Shown in pieces: positions 14,499 to 26,400 of a DNA stretch of 64,000 bases; the first letter of the stretch is position 1; each line of letters starts with the position of its first letter. The translations under genes and the position numbers were made by a program. Below the pieces are notes generated by a model that saw only the letters and a program-made list of their open reading frames with translations, had not been told where the DNA came from and did not search any database. The stretch covers positions 248,001-312,000 of IMG/VR virus record IMGVR_UViG_3300049215_000771; one strand, written 5' to 3'. The DNA is from a virus.

Positions 14499-17400
14499 AT
14501 GGCACAAGTTCTTGACAGTTTTGGGCGTGCTGCTGAAGACGCAACAATGAGTCTGAAGCAGCTTCGTGAGTTAATCAAGTCGTTGGCTCAGGGCAAAGTT
14601 GGCCCGCCAACGTCTCCTGGACAGGCTGCGCAAGATGCTGGCGTAAAGATGCCGATGCCGACCCCGGATGTCAAGCCCGATCCAAACAGTGTCGATCCCA
14701 AAGTCATTGAAGAAATGCGTGACATTTTGAAGGAGTACAAGAAGGATTGGGACAAGGAAACAGATGATGCCAAGAAGCACGTCGAGGACACTGTTGATCT
14801 CCTGAAAAACATCGACCAGGCCAAAGAAGCAAAAAGCAAGCAACCCAAGGGTGTGGGGAAAGACAAACCGAGCAAAGAAGATGTCTCGATGGAGCATTCT
14901 CTTGCTCAGTTGGCGCATCATGGACTGAAGAAAGGTTCGATCCAGACGGCAGATTGGAAGATGTTCTCGCACGTTGTCAAGGCGGACGGCATCACACAGT
15001 CAAAGCTGGAACAAATCGTGCAGCTACTTGACAAGAGCGCCAAAGTTTCCAAGGGTATCAAGCCCGGCACATTCAAGGTTGAAACCGACTTGAACCTGTC
15101 TACAGTGAAAAAGCAAGTCGAGAAGGAAGCCCCCGGTGCTTACAAGGCTGGCAAGACAAAACGAGACGACAGCTACTCGGCTCACCCAGCGCACAAAGCC
15201 CTGGCCGAGATGCGACTTGAACCATTGGTGCGTGAACTTTCCTTCATGAAGGAAGTCCTCACGAGTATAACTGGCGTGCTGGATAAGATGCAGGATGCCT
15301 TCTTTGGCTTCAAGGTCGGCGAGACGTTGTTCAAGGGTATTGTCAAAGAAGAAACCAAGTTCATCCGTGATGCCCGTGCTGCCGCCTACGAGACAGCCGG
15401 AATCACTAAGGAAACTCGTGCCCTGCAACGAGCCTACGAAGACATCGGCACAACTGCCGCCATCACGGGCTTCAATCGTACCGAGTACCAGAAAGCCTAC
15501 CTGAAGACCTTGAAGCGTGGCATCAAGGATTTGGGCACGGTCAACAAGATCACCCAGGCTCAACTCAACACCGAAAGCCAGATCGGTGTCGAGGCCGGTA
15601 CTTTGAGCGATGAGTTCGCCAACTGGCACACGCAGATGAGGTTCAACGCTGGCCAGGTTGCCGAAATGGGACGTGGAGTTCGTGATGTTGCCAAGTTCAC
15701 TGGCATCACTGGCGAGAAGCTGGCACAAGCCGTCAAGAGCAGTGAGCAGTTCATGACGACGATGCGCAACGCCGCCACATTGACAGCTTCCGCAGCGAAG
15801 AACATCATCGAGATTCAGGCTGTTTCTCAGAAGATGGGTACTGCTGACACAATGGCCCCGCTCATGAAGGCCATGACCAGTACCAACAATTTGATCCGAG
15901 AGGCATCCAACCAGACTCGTGCCTTGTTGATTAACGCCGCCGCCAAGGTTGGTCGTGTTCGTGAATTGATGATGGGCACCATCCTCCAGTCCAAGGCCGG
16001 TATCAAGGACATGGCGAAGGGTTTGGAGGCTAACCTCCGCATGTTCGGCGTCAATAGCATCGAAGAAATCGACAACCTGAGCGACGAGGCCAAGCAGCGG
16101 CTTAACCTCCAGTTGAAGGCTGCTTTTGGCATTGAACTTGGAGAGATGCGTCAAACCATCGAAACCCTGAAGGAAGCTGGCAAGGGTTTGGGCGACCGCA
16201 TCGCCGACATCAACAAGAAACTACAACAAAACGTCACCATCGAGGAGCGTAAGGCTTTGGAAGAACAGAAGCGGGCTATGACCGCTTCTGCCAGCTTGTC
16301 GGTTTTGAACGCCCTGGACGAAGCAGCCAAGGGTGCCCAGGACATGAACCAGGCTCTCGCCAAGTTTGGCACTCGCCGCAAGCAGTTCCAGGATGACCTG
16401 AACGCAATGGGTATCACCGCTACGGACAACGCTGATGTTGCCCGTCAAGCCATCGGTACGGCCCTCGCCAACATCAACCAGTCTTTGAAGGCTGGCGGTA
16501 AGCAGGAACTCAAGATCGACTCGTCGCAGATTGAGAAGGCACTGCAAGACCCGGTTGCGTTCCGTGAGCTACAAGCACAACTGACCAAGGCTGAACAACA
16601 AGCAGCAACGGCTGCCAAGGCCCAGCTTGATCCGGTGTCGGAGATCAGACAGAAAGTCAACGAGATCAACGACAACATCAGGAATATGAGCCAGAACGTC
16701 ATCAGCAAGCTGATGAATAGTATGTTGGGCAAGTTGGCCTTCATCGCCATTGCCATCATGTCTGTCGTGTCAACGGTTGGATTGTTCCTGATCGGGTTGT
16801 ATATGCTCAAGAGGGAACTTGGCACCATGTTGCAGTTCGTCGGGCCGTCCCTGATGAAGATATTCGATCTATTCAAGTCAAAGTTGTTCGGAGGCGGTCC
16901 AACGACCCCGGCTCCTAAAGGACCGACCACACCTGATGCCGCACTCGATATTGTGGATAAGAGGAAGAAGGAAGGAAAAGAAAAAACAACTGAAGCAGAG
17001 AAAAAAACCAAAACTCCTTGCGATCCATGTCCACTGCTCACAGAAATAGTCAAATTGTTGAGTGCTATCAAGGATTGTGTTTGCCAGGGTAAGGAACCGA
17101 CCATCAAAACTGCTGTTGTTGATTCCAAGGGCAAGATCATTCCTGAAGAAAAACGGGCCGAGGCTGCTGCTGGGATGAACAAGTACCAGGGCATGACACA
17201 AGAGCAAAAAGCGACAGAAAAACTGAAGGAACGCAAGGGAGTCACGACCCCAACTGCGGCTCTGCCGACTCCGCAGACGCTACCGAAAGCTACAGAAACA
17301 ACGGCTGCAATGCCCAAGAAGGCGGAAGCTGCTGCTGGCGCTGCGGCCACGGCGGTCAAAGAAAAAACAACTTGTGACACCTGCCCAATCCTGAAAGAAA

Positions 17401-20400
17401 TCGCCGGCAGCATCAAGGCTTTGGACCCAACCATGAAGGAAATGGCTGGCAAAGTTGCTGCATTGGAACCAGTCGTCAAAGCTATTGATCCTTCTTTGAA
17501 GGCAATTGCTTCGGCTTTGGCCCCGCTTGCCGACATCAAAACACTTCTCGATGCCATCAAGCAATGTGTGTGTCAGCCAAAAACCGAACAAGCTACCCAG
17601 GCTGCACAACCAGAAGCCAAGAAAACAACAACCACGCCAGCGGCAACAGCACAGGCAACGGCTACGGCTGCTGCGACTGCTCCTGCGAAGAAGATTGAGG
17701 GGTTGGAAGACCCAGCGGTTGTCAAGGCCAAGCTGAAACAGATCAACAACGACAGCAAGCTCACGACTGTCGAGAAGAAGATGCAGACGAAGGAACTCGT
17801 CATGCAGCGCAAAGAAATCATCATGCAGAAGAAGGCGATTCCTTTGCAAAAGCGTGAGATTGCAACAGAAAAAGCACGGGAGGGTTTGGTCAAGGGCCAG
17901 AAGAAGGAAATGGCTAAGGCCGAGCCAGCAGAACCACCACCAACTGCACCTTCTGGTGGGTGGGACTTGGAATCCCTGAAGAAGTCTGGACCGGAGATGG
18001 CTAAGACAGCCGCCGCCATTTTGATTATGGCCGTGGGTGTTGTAGCCCTTGGTGCGGCTATTGTCTTCCTGTCGCACAAGGTCATCAAAGCCTTCAACCT
18101 TGACATGAAAACTGTGCTGGAGACTGCGGGCATAGTTGCAGCTTTGGCAGGAGCCGGCGCAGCCATCGCCGTCGCAGCTTATGGTGTCATCGAGGCATTG
18201 GAAAGCAAAGAAGTCCAAGACTTTGTTGGCAAGGCGAAGAAGGGTTGGAAAGACCTGGCTAAAACCGCCGCTGCCATCCTCATCATCGGACCAGCCGTTG
18301 TGCTACTTGGTGCTGCCGTTGTTGGAGCTACTGCCGCCATCCTGAAGGCTTTCAACCTGAATCTTACCACCGTAATTGAAACGGCGGCGGTTGTAACTGC
18401 TGTTGCTGGCGCTGCTACTGCTATTATTGTGGCCGCAAGTAAGGCATTGGAGTGCATGGAAGAAATGAACTCCCTGCCGGGTGCGAAGAAACTGATGCAG
18501 AATCCTGTCAAGATGGCATGGACGATGGCGAAGGCTGGCCTGGCGATGCTTATCCTAGCCCCGGCCATTGTATTCCTGGGTGCTGCTGTCATCAAGATGG
18601 CTCAGTGGATATTGGGAATCTTCAACCTCGATGCTAGGACGGCGATGGAAGTTGGGGCCACAGTCGCCGCCGTCATCCTGTCTGCCGGTCTAATTGCTGG
18701 TGCCATCATTGGTGCCATGTTCGGGTTGTATGGCCTGGGCTTGCTGGTTGACTGGATGTACTCCGATCCGACTTTCATTCCGCATATCACCCAGGGCGCA
18801 ATCGCCTTGTTGATTCTGGCCCCGCTCGTTTTGCTACTGGCAGCCGCCGTCACCAAGTTCGCTCAGTGGATTCTTGGAGCCTTCAAACTATCTGCCAAGG
18901 ACGCCCTTGACACCGGCATGACTGTAGCCGCCGTCATAGTCGGGGCCGGTTTGATTGCCGGTGCCATCATTGGTGCGATGTACGGATTGTACGGCCTGGG
19001 CTTGCTGGCGAAATACGCCATGAAGTACGCCTGGACGATAGCGATGGGCGCTTTGGCTTTGCTCATCTTGACGCCAGTGATGATTAAATTGGCCTTGGTA
19101 ATCATCGACATGGCGAACTCCCTGATCGACCTGTCGCCGAAGGATGTTGAAAACATTGTCAACAAGGTCACAGCTTTGTTTGAAGGAGCCGGCAAGATAG
19201 CCTTGGCTGTATTGTTGGCATCCGGTGCCCTGGCCTTGCTCGGCATGGCTGTAGCATCTGGCTATATTCTTTATGCCGCCCTCATGATGGGTCTTGGCGC
19301 TTTGGCATTGCTGGTTTTGACTCCTGCCATGATAAAGATGGCGCTCGCCATCCTCAACATGGGCAAGGAGCTAACCGAAAGTATCTCCCTAGAAGAAGCC
19401 AAGAAGATCGCCGAAGGTGTGAAGACAATCTTCACTGCCGCTGGTGATGTTGCAGGTGCCGTGGTAGACATGAGCGGTTATCTGTTGAAGATGGGTTTCC
19501 TGTCCTTCTTGAATTTGTTTGGATTTGTTACAGGTTTGTTGAACAAGGGCGCAGCGTTCTTCTTCGAGATTGCGAAGCCAATCGGCAACTTCGTGATGGG
19601 GTTGATGGCAATGGGCAAGGCCATGACTCAAACGATGCCGATGGATCAGGCAAAGAAAACAGCCGAGGGCGTCAAAACGATCTTCGAGTCTGCTGGTGTC
19701 ATTTCCGACAATGTTCAGTCCTCCGTGTGGTCGTTGATTAAGATGGGATTCCTTAGCATCCTCAACAGGGGTGGTTGGATTACCAGCTTGATGGATGCCG
19801 GCGCAGGCTTCTTCATGGATTTGGCTAAACCAGTTGCCAAGTTCACCTTGTCGATTTTGGCGTTGGGCAAGGCTATGTCGCAAGCTATCGACCCGGCCAA
19901 GGCACGAGAAATTGCCAAGGGCGTGAAGGACATTTTCGATGCAGCGGCAGCCGTCAACCAGTCGCTAACCAGCCAGATGAGTACCCTCATCAAGCTGGGA
20001 ATGCTTTCCTGGTTCTCGTTCCTGATTCCTGACCTGGACAAAGCAACCGAATTCTTCATGTCGCTGGCGAAGCCGGCTATGAAGTTCACCCTCATTCTGA
20101 TTGCCCTGGGCCGTGCCCTTGTTGCTGCTGCTGGTGGTCCGAAGAAGATTAAGCCGTTGATTGAAGGAATCAAGGGTATTGGCGAGATCATTGAGGCAGT
20201 CAGCAAGATCATGGACATTCTCATCAAGAAGATCGTGCCGATGACTCAGGCGAAATGGTTCGGCTTGTTCGGCTCGTCTCAGCTTGAAGATTTGGCTGAC
20301 GCTGTGCCGAAGTTCCGGGCGTCGTTCGAGTCAATCACGACCTTCATCAGAGATGGCATCATTATGCCGATCAGGAGAACTTTCAGGAACACGGCGCAGA

Positions 20401-23400
20401 TTCAGAAAACCCTCGCCATCGCCAAGGGTCTGGCCGACGCTATGCAGGCGGCAGCCAAGATCATGGATACAGTCATCAAGTCCGTCCTGCCGTTGACTCG
20501 TCCGTGGTTCCTGGGTTGGTGGGGTAACAGTCGCCTCGACGATCTGGCAGATGCGATTCCGAAGTTCCAGAAGTCGTTCGAGAAGATTGTTGATTTCATC
20601 AAGAACGCAATCATTGAACCGATCAGGAGTGCTTTCCGAAACACCAAGAAGATCGCAGCGGTCATTGGTGTTGCCAAGGCGATTGCGCAAGCAATGCAAG
20701 CCGTTCTGCCGATGGTCAACAGCGTCCAGAAAGCGGTTTCGGACTTGACGCAGGCCAGGGGCTTCTTCAGCTTCATTGGCATTGGCGACTCCAAGATGGA
20801 ACAGCTTGAGAAAGCAATACCAGGATTCCAGGGAACCTTCCAGAAGATTGTCGATTTCGTCAAGAATGGCATCATCGAACCAATCCGCCGTGCATTCCCG
20901 CACCTGAAGAAAGTGCAGCCGATCATTGCCATCGCCAAGGGCATTGGCGATACGGTGCTTTCTATCGTCAACATGGTTGACACAGTTGCGAACAAGTTAG
21001 TGCCAATGACAGAACGTGGTGGTATTTGGGCCAGCATGTTCGGTGACGCCCGCTCGCAAATGGAGAAGATCGACGCCTTGCTCACAGGAAGTTTCCAGAA
21101 AATCTTCTCCAGCATGGTGAACTTCTTGAAGAACGGCCTTATTGGACCAATCACCAGTGCGTTCCCGAACCTGCAACAAGTCAACACGATTCTTCCAGTT
21201 GTCAACGGAGTCGGCAATGCCGTCACTGCCATTGCAAACATGGTGGACGCCCTAATCAACAAGTTGATGCCGCTGGCTGAGAAGCCTGGTTTTTGGGGAA
21301 GGATATTCGGCGAAACAAAATCCAAGTTCGAGCAGTTGGAAGAAGTCATCCCGACCATCGGGGCGATGTGGAGCAGTATTGTTTACTTCGTCCGTGACGG
21401 ATTGATTGGTCCAGTTGTGCGTGCTTTCCCATGCCTGAAAGAAGCCGAATCGCAAATCAAAACTGTTGAATTGGTTGGCAAGTCCATAAAAACAGTTGCC
21501 GATGTCATGGAAACAGTAAAGGAGATACAGCAAAACATCGACCCGCTGGCCGGTATAAGGTCTATCTTTGGCGACATCTTCCCCAAGGTGAACCCGCTGG
21601 AGAAAGCGATCCCGATGATCCAGGCTACCTTCATCGCCATCACCAAGTTCGTGAAGGAAGGTATTATCGAGCCAGTTCAGTCAATGGATGCCAATGGCTT
21701 GAAACAGTCCGTCACAAAACTGGAACAAATGAACAAGGCGTTCCAACTCATGCAAGACCTGGTGGATAGTCTCCAGGGCATGATGGGCATGACAGAAGGG
21801 GGCACCGTAAGCAAAACCACCGGCCCTTGGTACTGGCGGACCACGGTTGTCGAGAAGGTTGATCCAATGACGGACAAGCTGCAAGCCGCCATCAAGCCGA
21901 TTTCCGATACCTTCAAGAAGATCACTCAGTTTGTGCAAGATGGCATCGTGGTCCCTGTTTCCAAACTTGATGCTGGCGACCTGAAGAAAACCGTCAAGAT
22001 TTTGATGTGGATGGCATTGGCGCTAGAGAAAGTTCCAGAAGTAATGGAGAACCTGGGCGACGTTCTGAAGATGTTGAGTCCTGATGGCAACGCACTGCAA
22101 AGCCACCTTGCAACTCAAATGATTAACGAAATGCAGGGTCGCTGGAAGGGTTGGTACAAGTGGGTCTTCACGGGTATGGCAACATTCATCAAGGACGGCA
22201 TCATGGACCCGATCTTGAAGAATCTTACCGATGTGAAGAAAGTCAAAACCGTCGCCAAGATTATCATGGCAGCGGCTATAATGCTCGACAAACTTCCAGA
22301 CATGATGGAGAACTTGGGAGATGCGCTCAGGCTGTTGAGTCCTGATGGTAACGCACTACAAAGCCACCTTGCAACTCAAATGATTAACGAGATGCAGGGT
22401 CGCTGGAAGGGTTGGTACAAGTGGGTCTTCACGGGCATGGCAACATTCATCAGGGAAGGCATCATAGACCCAATCTCCAAGGAACTCACGGACGTTAAGA
22501 AGGTCAAAACCGTCGCCAAGATCGTTGTCGCCGCCGCAATGATGCTTGAAAAACTTCCAACGATGATGGAAGGACTTGGCAACGCTCTCAGGCTGTTGAG
22601 TCCTGATGGCAACGTACTGCAAAGCGCTCTCGCAACACAGATCATTAACGAGATGCAGGGTCGATGGAAGGGCTGGTACAAGTGGGTCTTCACTGGCATG
22701 GCAGCATTCATCAGGGAAGGCATCATGGACCCAATCTCGAAGAACCTTACCGAAGTGGATAAAGTCCAAACCGTAGCTAAGATTCTGGTCGCTGCCGCCA
22801 CCATGATGACCAAGCTCCCGCCTGTCATGCAGAACCTTGGTGATGCACTCAGGCTGTTGAGTCCTGATGGTAATGTACTCCAGACCGCCCTCGTGTCGCA
22901 GATTCAAGGAGAAATGAACGGACGCTGGAAAGGCTGGTACGCCAAGACCTTCACCGACATCGCCAAGTTCATCAGGGAAGGCATCGTCAACCCGGTGTTG
23001 GGAGAACTCTACGACGCCAAGACAATCATGACCGCCGCCAAGATTCTGGTCGCTGCGGCGCAGATATTGACCGTTCTGCCAGTAGTCATGCAGAAACTCG
23101 GCGATGCACTCAGGTTGTTGAGTCCTGACGGAAACGTACTGCAAAGCGCTTTGACAACGCAAATGCAGAACGAAATGGCCGGACGTTGGAAGGGCTGGTA
23201 CGAGAAGACCTTCAGATCAATCGCCATTTTCATGCGGGAAGGTATCGTCAACCCAATACTGCAAGAACTGCCGAATGTCAAGGACATTGTGATGGCAGCC
23301 CGCTTGATGCGTGCGATGTCGGTTATCCTCACGTCACTACCGAGGGTTATCACTGCCTTGGCAAGTGCTATGGGCCTGATGTCCAACCCGGATTCGCTGC

Positions 23401-26400
23401 GTGATGCTCCGGGCGAAAAAATCATGGAACACAAAGAAGAGTTCAGGGTGTGGTTCAAAAACATCGCCATCTTCATGCGTGACGCCATTGTGAACCCAAT
23501 CTTGGACGAACTGCCGGATGTCAAGTCGGTATTGATGGCTGCTCGTTTGATGCGTGCCATGAGTGTTGTGATCTCGTCGATCCCTCGTGTCATCCTGGGT
23601 ATGGCCAATGGCCTGATGCCGTTGGTTGATAGTGGTATGACCTTGAGAGACACGCCTGCTGACAAGATCAACGACAGCAAGGATGAGTTCAAAGAATGGT
23701 TCCGCCAGGTTGCCATTTTCATGCGTGATGGCATTGTGGCTCCAATCTTGGAAGAACTGCCGGATGTTAAAAGCATCTTGATGGCGGCTAGGATTCTGCG
23801 TGCCATGAGCATCGTCGTCAGTGGCGTTGCTGCAATCATCAAGAATATCTCCAAGGTATTTGGAACCCTGAAGCCAAGCGAGTGCATCAATGACTCCCCT
23901 ATGAGCATGATAGCCGCAGCCGCACCGATCTTCGCTGATTGGTTCATGACTTTGACCGACTTCTTGGTTGGCGGAATCATTGATCCGATTTTGCTCTACT
24001 TCCCAAACAAGGAAGAAGTAGCTGTCGTTGTGGATGCGTTGCGACAGATGATTAACGTCATTCGGTTGCTGCCTGCATTCCTTAACGAACTGTCGGCTGA
24101 AATTGCACCAATGATTGACGGAAGCTGGATGCGGGCCTCACCGATCTCCCGAATTGCATCAGGAGTCATCATCTTTGGCGCTTGGTTCGGTGCGCTCGCC
24201 AATGCCCTGATTGTGGGAATCATCAACCCGATCAAGAATGAGTTCCCGAAGCCTGAAGAAATTGGGCAGATGTTTAACTCCATGCAGACCATGAATGGCT
24301 TGCTGGCAAGTATGCCGGAATTCCTGGAAGACCTGGGCGACCAGATGTCGAAGATTTACGACTCCCCAATATGGGATGAAGGCATGAAGATGCAGGTCAC
24401 TGTTTTCTCAGCCTACTTCAAACACATCTCAGATGCGTTGGTGAAGGGTATCGTAACTCCGGTCGAGGCGTGGCCGAAGAGCGCTATGCTCCAGGAAATG
24501 GTTGCCCGACTGCGTGCAATGTCTGATGCTGTGAAAGCTGTCGCTGAAGTCCTCGAAACCTTCTCCAACAAGTTGGGACCGTTGGTTAATGGATATTGGT
24601 GGTACAGCCCGGAATTGTCAGACCTGAGCCGTAGGGTTGGAAGATTCTCCACCTACTTCACAGGCATTGCTCTATCTTTGCGTGATGGTATCATCAAGCC
24701 GATCCAAGATAACTTCCCAGCAGCGACCGAGTTGCAGGAAATTGTAACAAGGGTAACTGCCCTGAACGATGTCATCCACAACCTCAGCGGTGCTATGACG
24801 GAATTGGCGGCAACAATCGCAGAATTGAATGCCATCAATATGCCAGACCTGGACCCGGAAGTGCTGGGAAGAATTGCTGGTATATTGAACAGACTTGCCC
24901 TCCCGCCAGCAATGGCTCCAGTACAAACTGTTTCGTTCTCGAACCCTGAAGTTTCTTTTGATCCGAACCAGTTCGCACCACCTGAAATTCAACTGGCAGC
25001 ACCAGAAGTTCAGCCTGCATCCTTCCAGATGCCGGATGCACAAGTATTAACACCACCTGCTGCACCACAAGTACAAATGCCAACGCCACAAGCGTTGACG
25101 CCCCCGGCTGCACCACAGTTGCAAATGCCGATGCCACAAGTTCAGCCTGCATCCTTCCAGGTGCCGGGAAGTTCCTTCCAGATGCCAGCACCACAGGTGT
25201 TGACACCACCTGCTGCACCACAAGTACAGATGCCAGCACCACAGGTGTTGACACCACCTGCTGCACCACAAGTACAGATGCCAGCACCGCAGGCACAAAT
25301 ACCGGCTGCACCACAGTTGCAAATGCCAACGCCGCAGGTTCGGCCAGCATCTTTCCAGATGCCAGCACCACAAGCATTGACACCACCCGCAGCCCCACAG
25401 TTGCAAATGCCAACGCCGCAGGTTCGGCCAGCATCTTTCCAGATGCCAGCACCACAAGCATTGACACCACCCGCAGCCCCACAGTTGCAAATGCCGACTC
25501 CACAGGTGCGGCCAGCAGCACCACTACAGTTGCCGAGGCCACAAGCCCAGCAGCCGCAGATGCCGCAGCAAGTGCAGAACTTGCAGATTCCGCAGGTACA
25601 ACAGGTAACAATGCCACAAGTGCAGCAGTTGCAGATTCCGCAGCTTCAAAACTTGCAGATTCCGCAAGTACAACAGTTGCAGATTCCACAGGCACAACAA
25701 GTGCAAGTTCCTCCTGTCCCAGCAATACCTTCACCGGCGCAGTTGCAACAAGCTGGAGCCACGGTTCGTCCGCCAACCATCACCCAGGCAAACATCGGAG
25801 CAAATGCTGGTGCGGCTGGCGCTGGTGCGCTGGGCGGAACTCCGACACCAACACCGGCAGCCCCAGCAACGCCGGCAACCCCAACACCACCGACACCAAG
25901 GGCACCAGCACAAGGAAGACCAGCAACAGGAAGACCAGCAACAGGAAGACCAGCAGCGATGCCGGGTATGCCAATGCCTCCTGCGCCTGCTGCCCCTGCG
26001 ACCCCAGCCCCGACAGGCAACTGGTTCTCTCGCTTGATGCCAAGTTGGATGGGTGGAACGCCGACGCCAGCACCAGCAGCAACGCCGGCAACCCCAACAC
26101 CACCGACACCAAGGGCACCAACTCCAGGAAGACCAGCACAAGGAAGGCCGGCAACAGGAAGACCAGCAACACCAGCAGCGATGCCGGGTATGCCAATGCC
26201 TCCTGCGCCTGCTGCCCCAGCAACCCCAGCCCCAACAGGCAACTGGTTCTCTCGTATGTTGCCTAGTTGGATGGGTGGAACGCCAACACCTACAACGCCA
26301 GCAGCGATGCCGGCAACACCAAGACCGCCTGTAAGACCGCCTGTAACAAGGCCGGCTCCCGTACAAGGTACGGCCACACTACAACAAGGACAGATCACCG

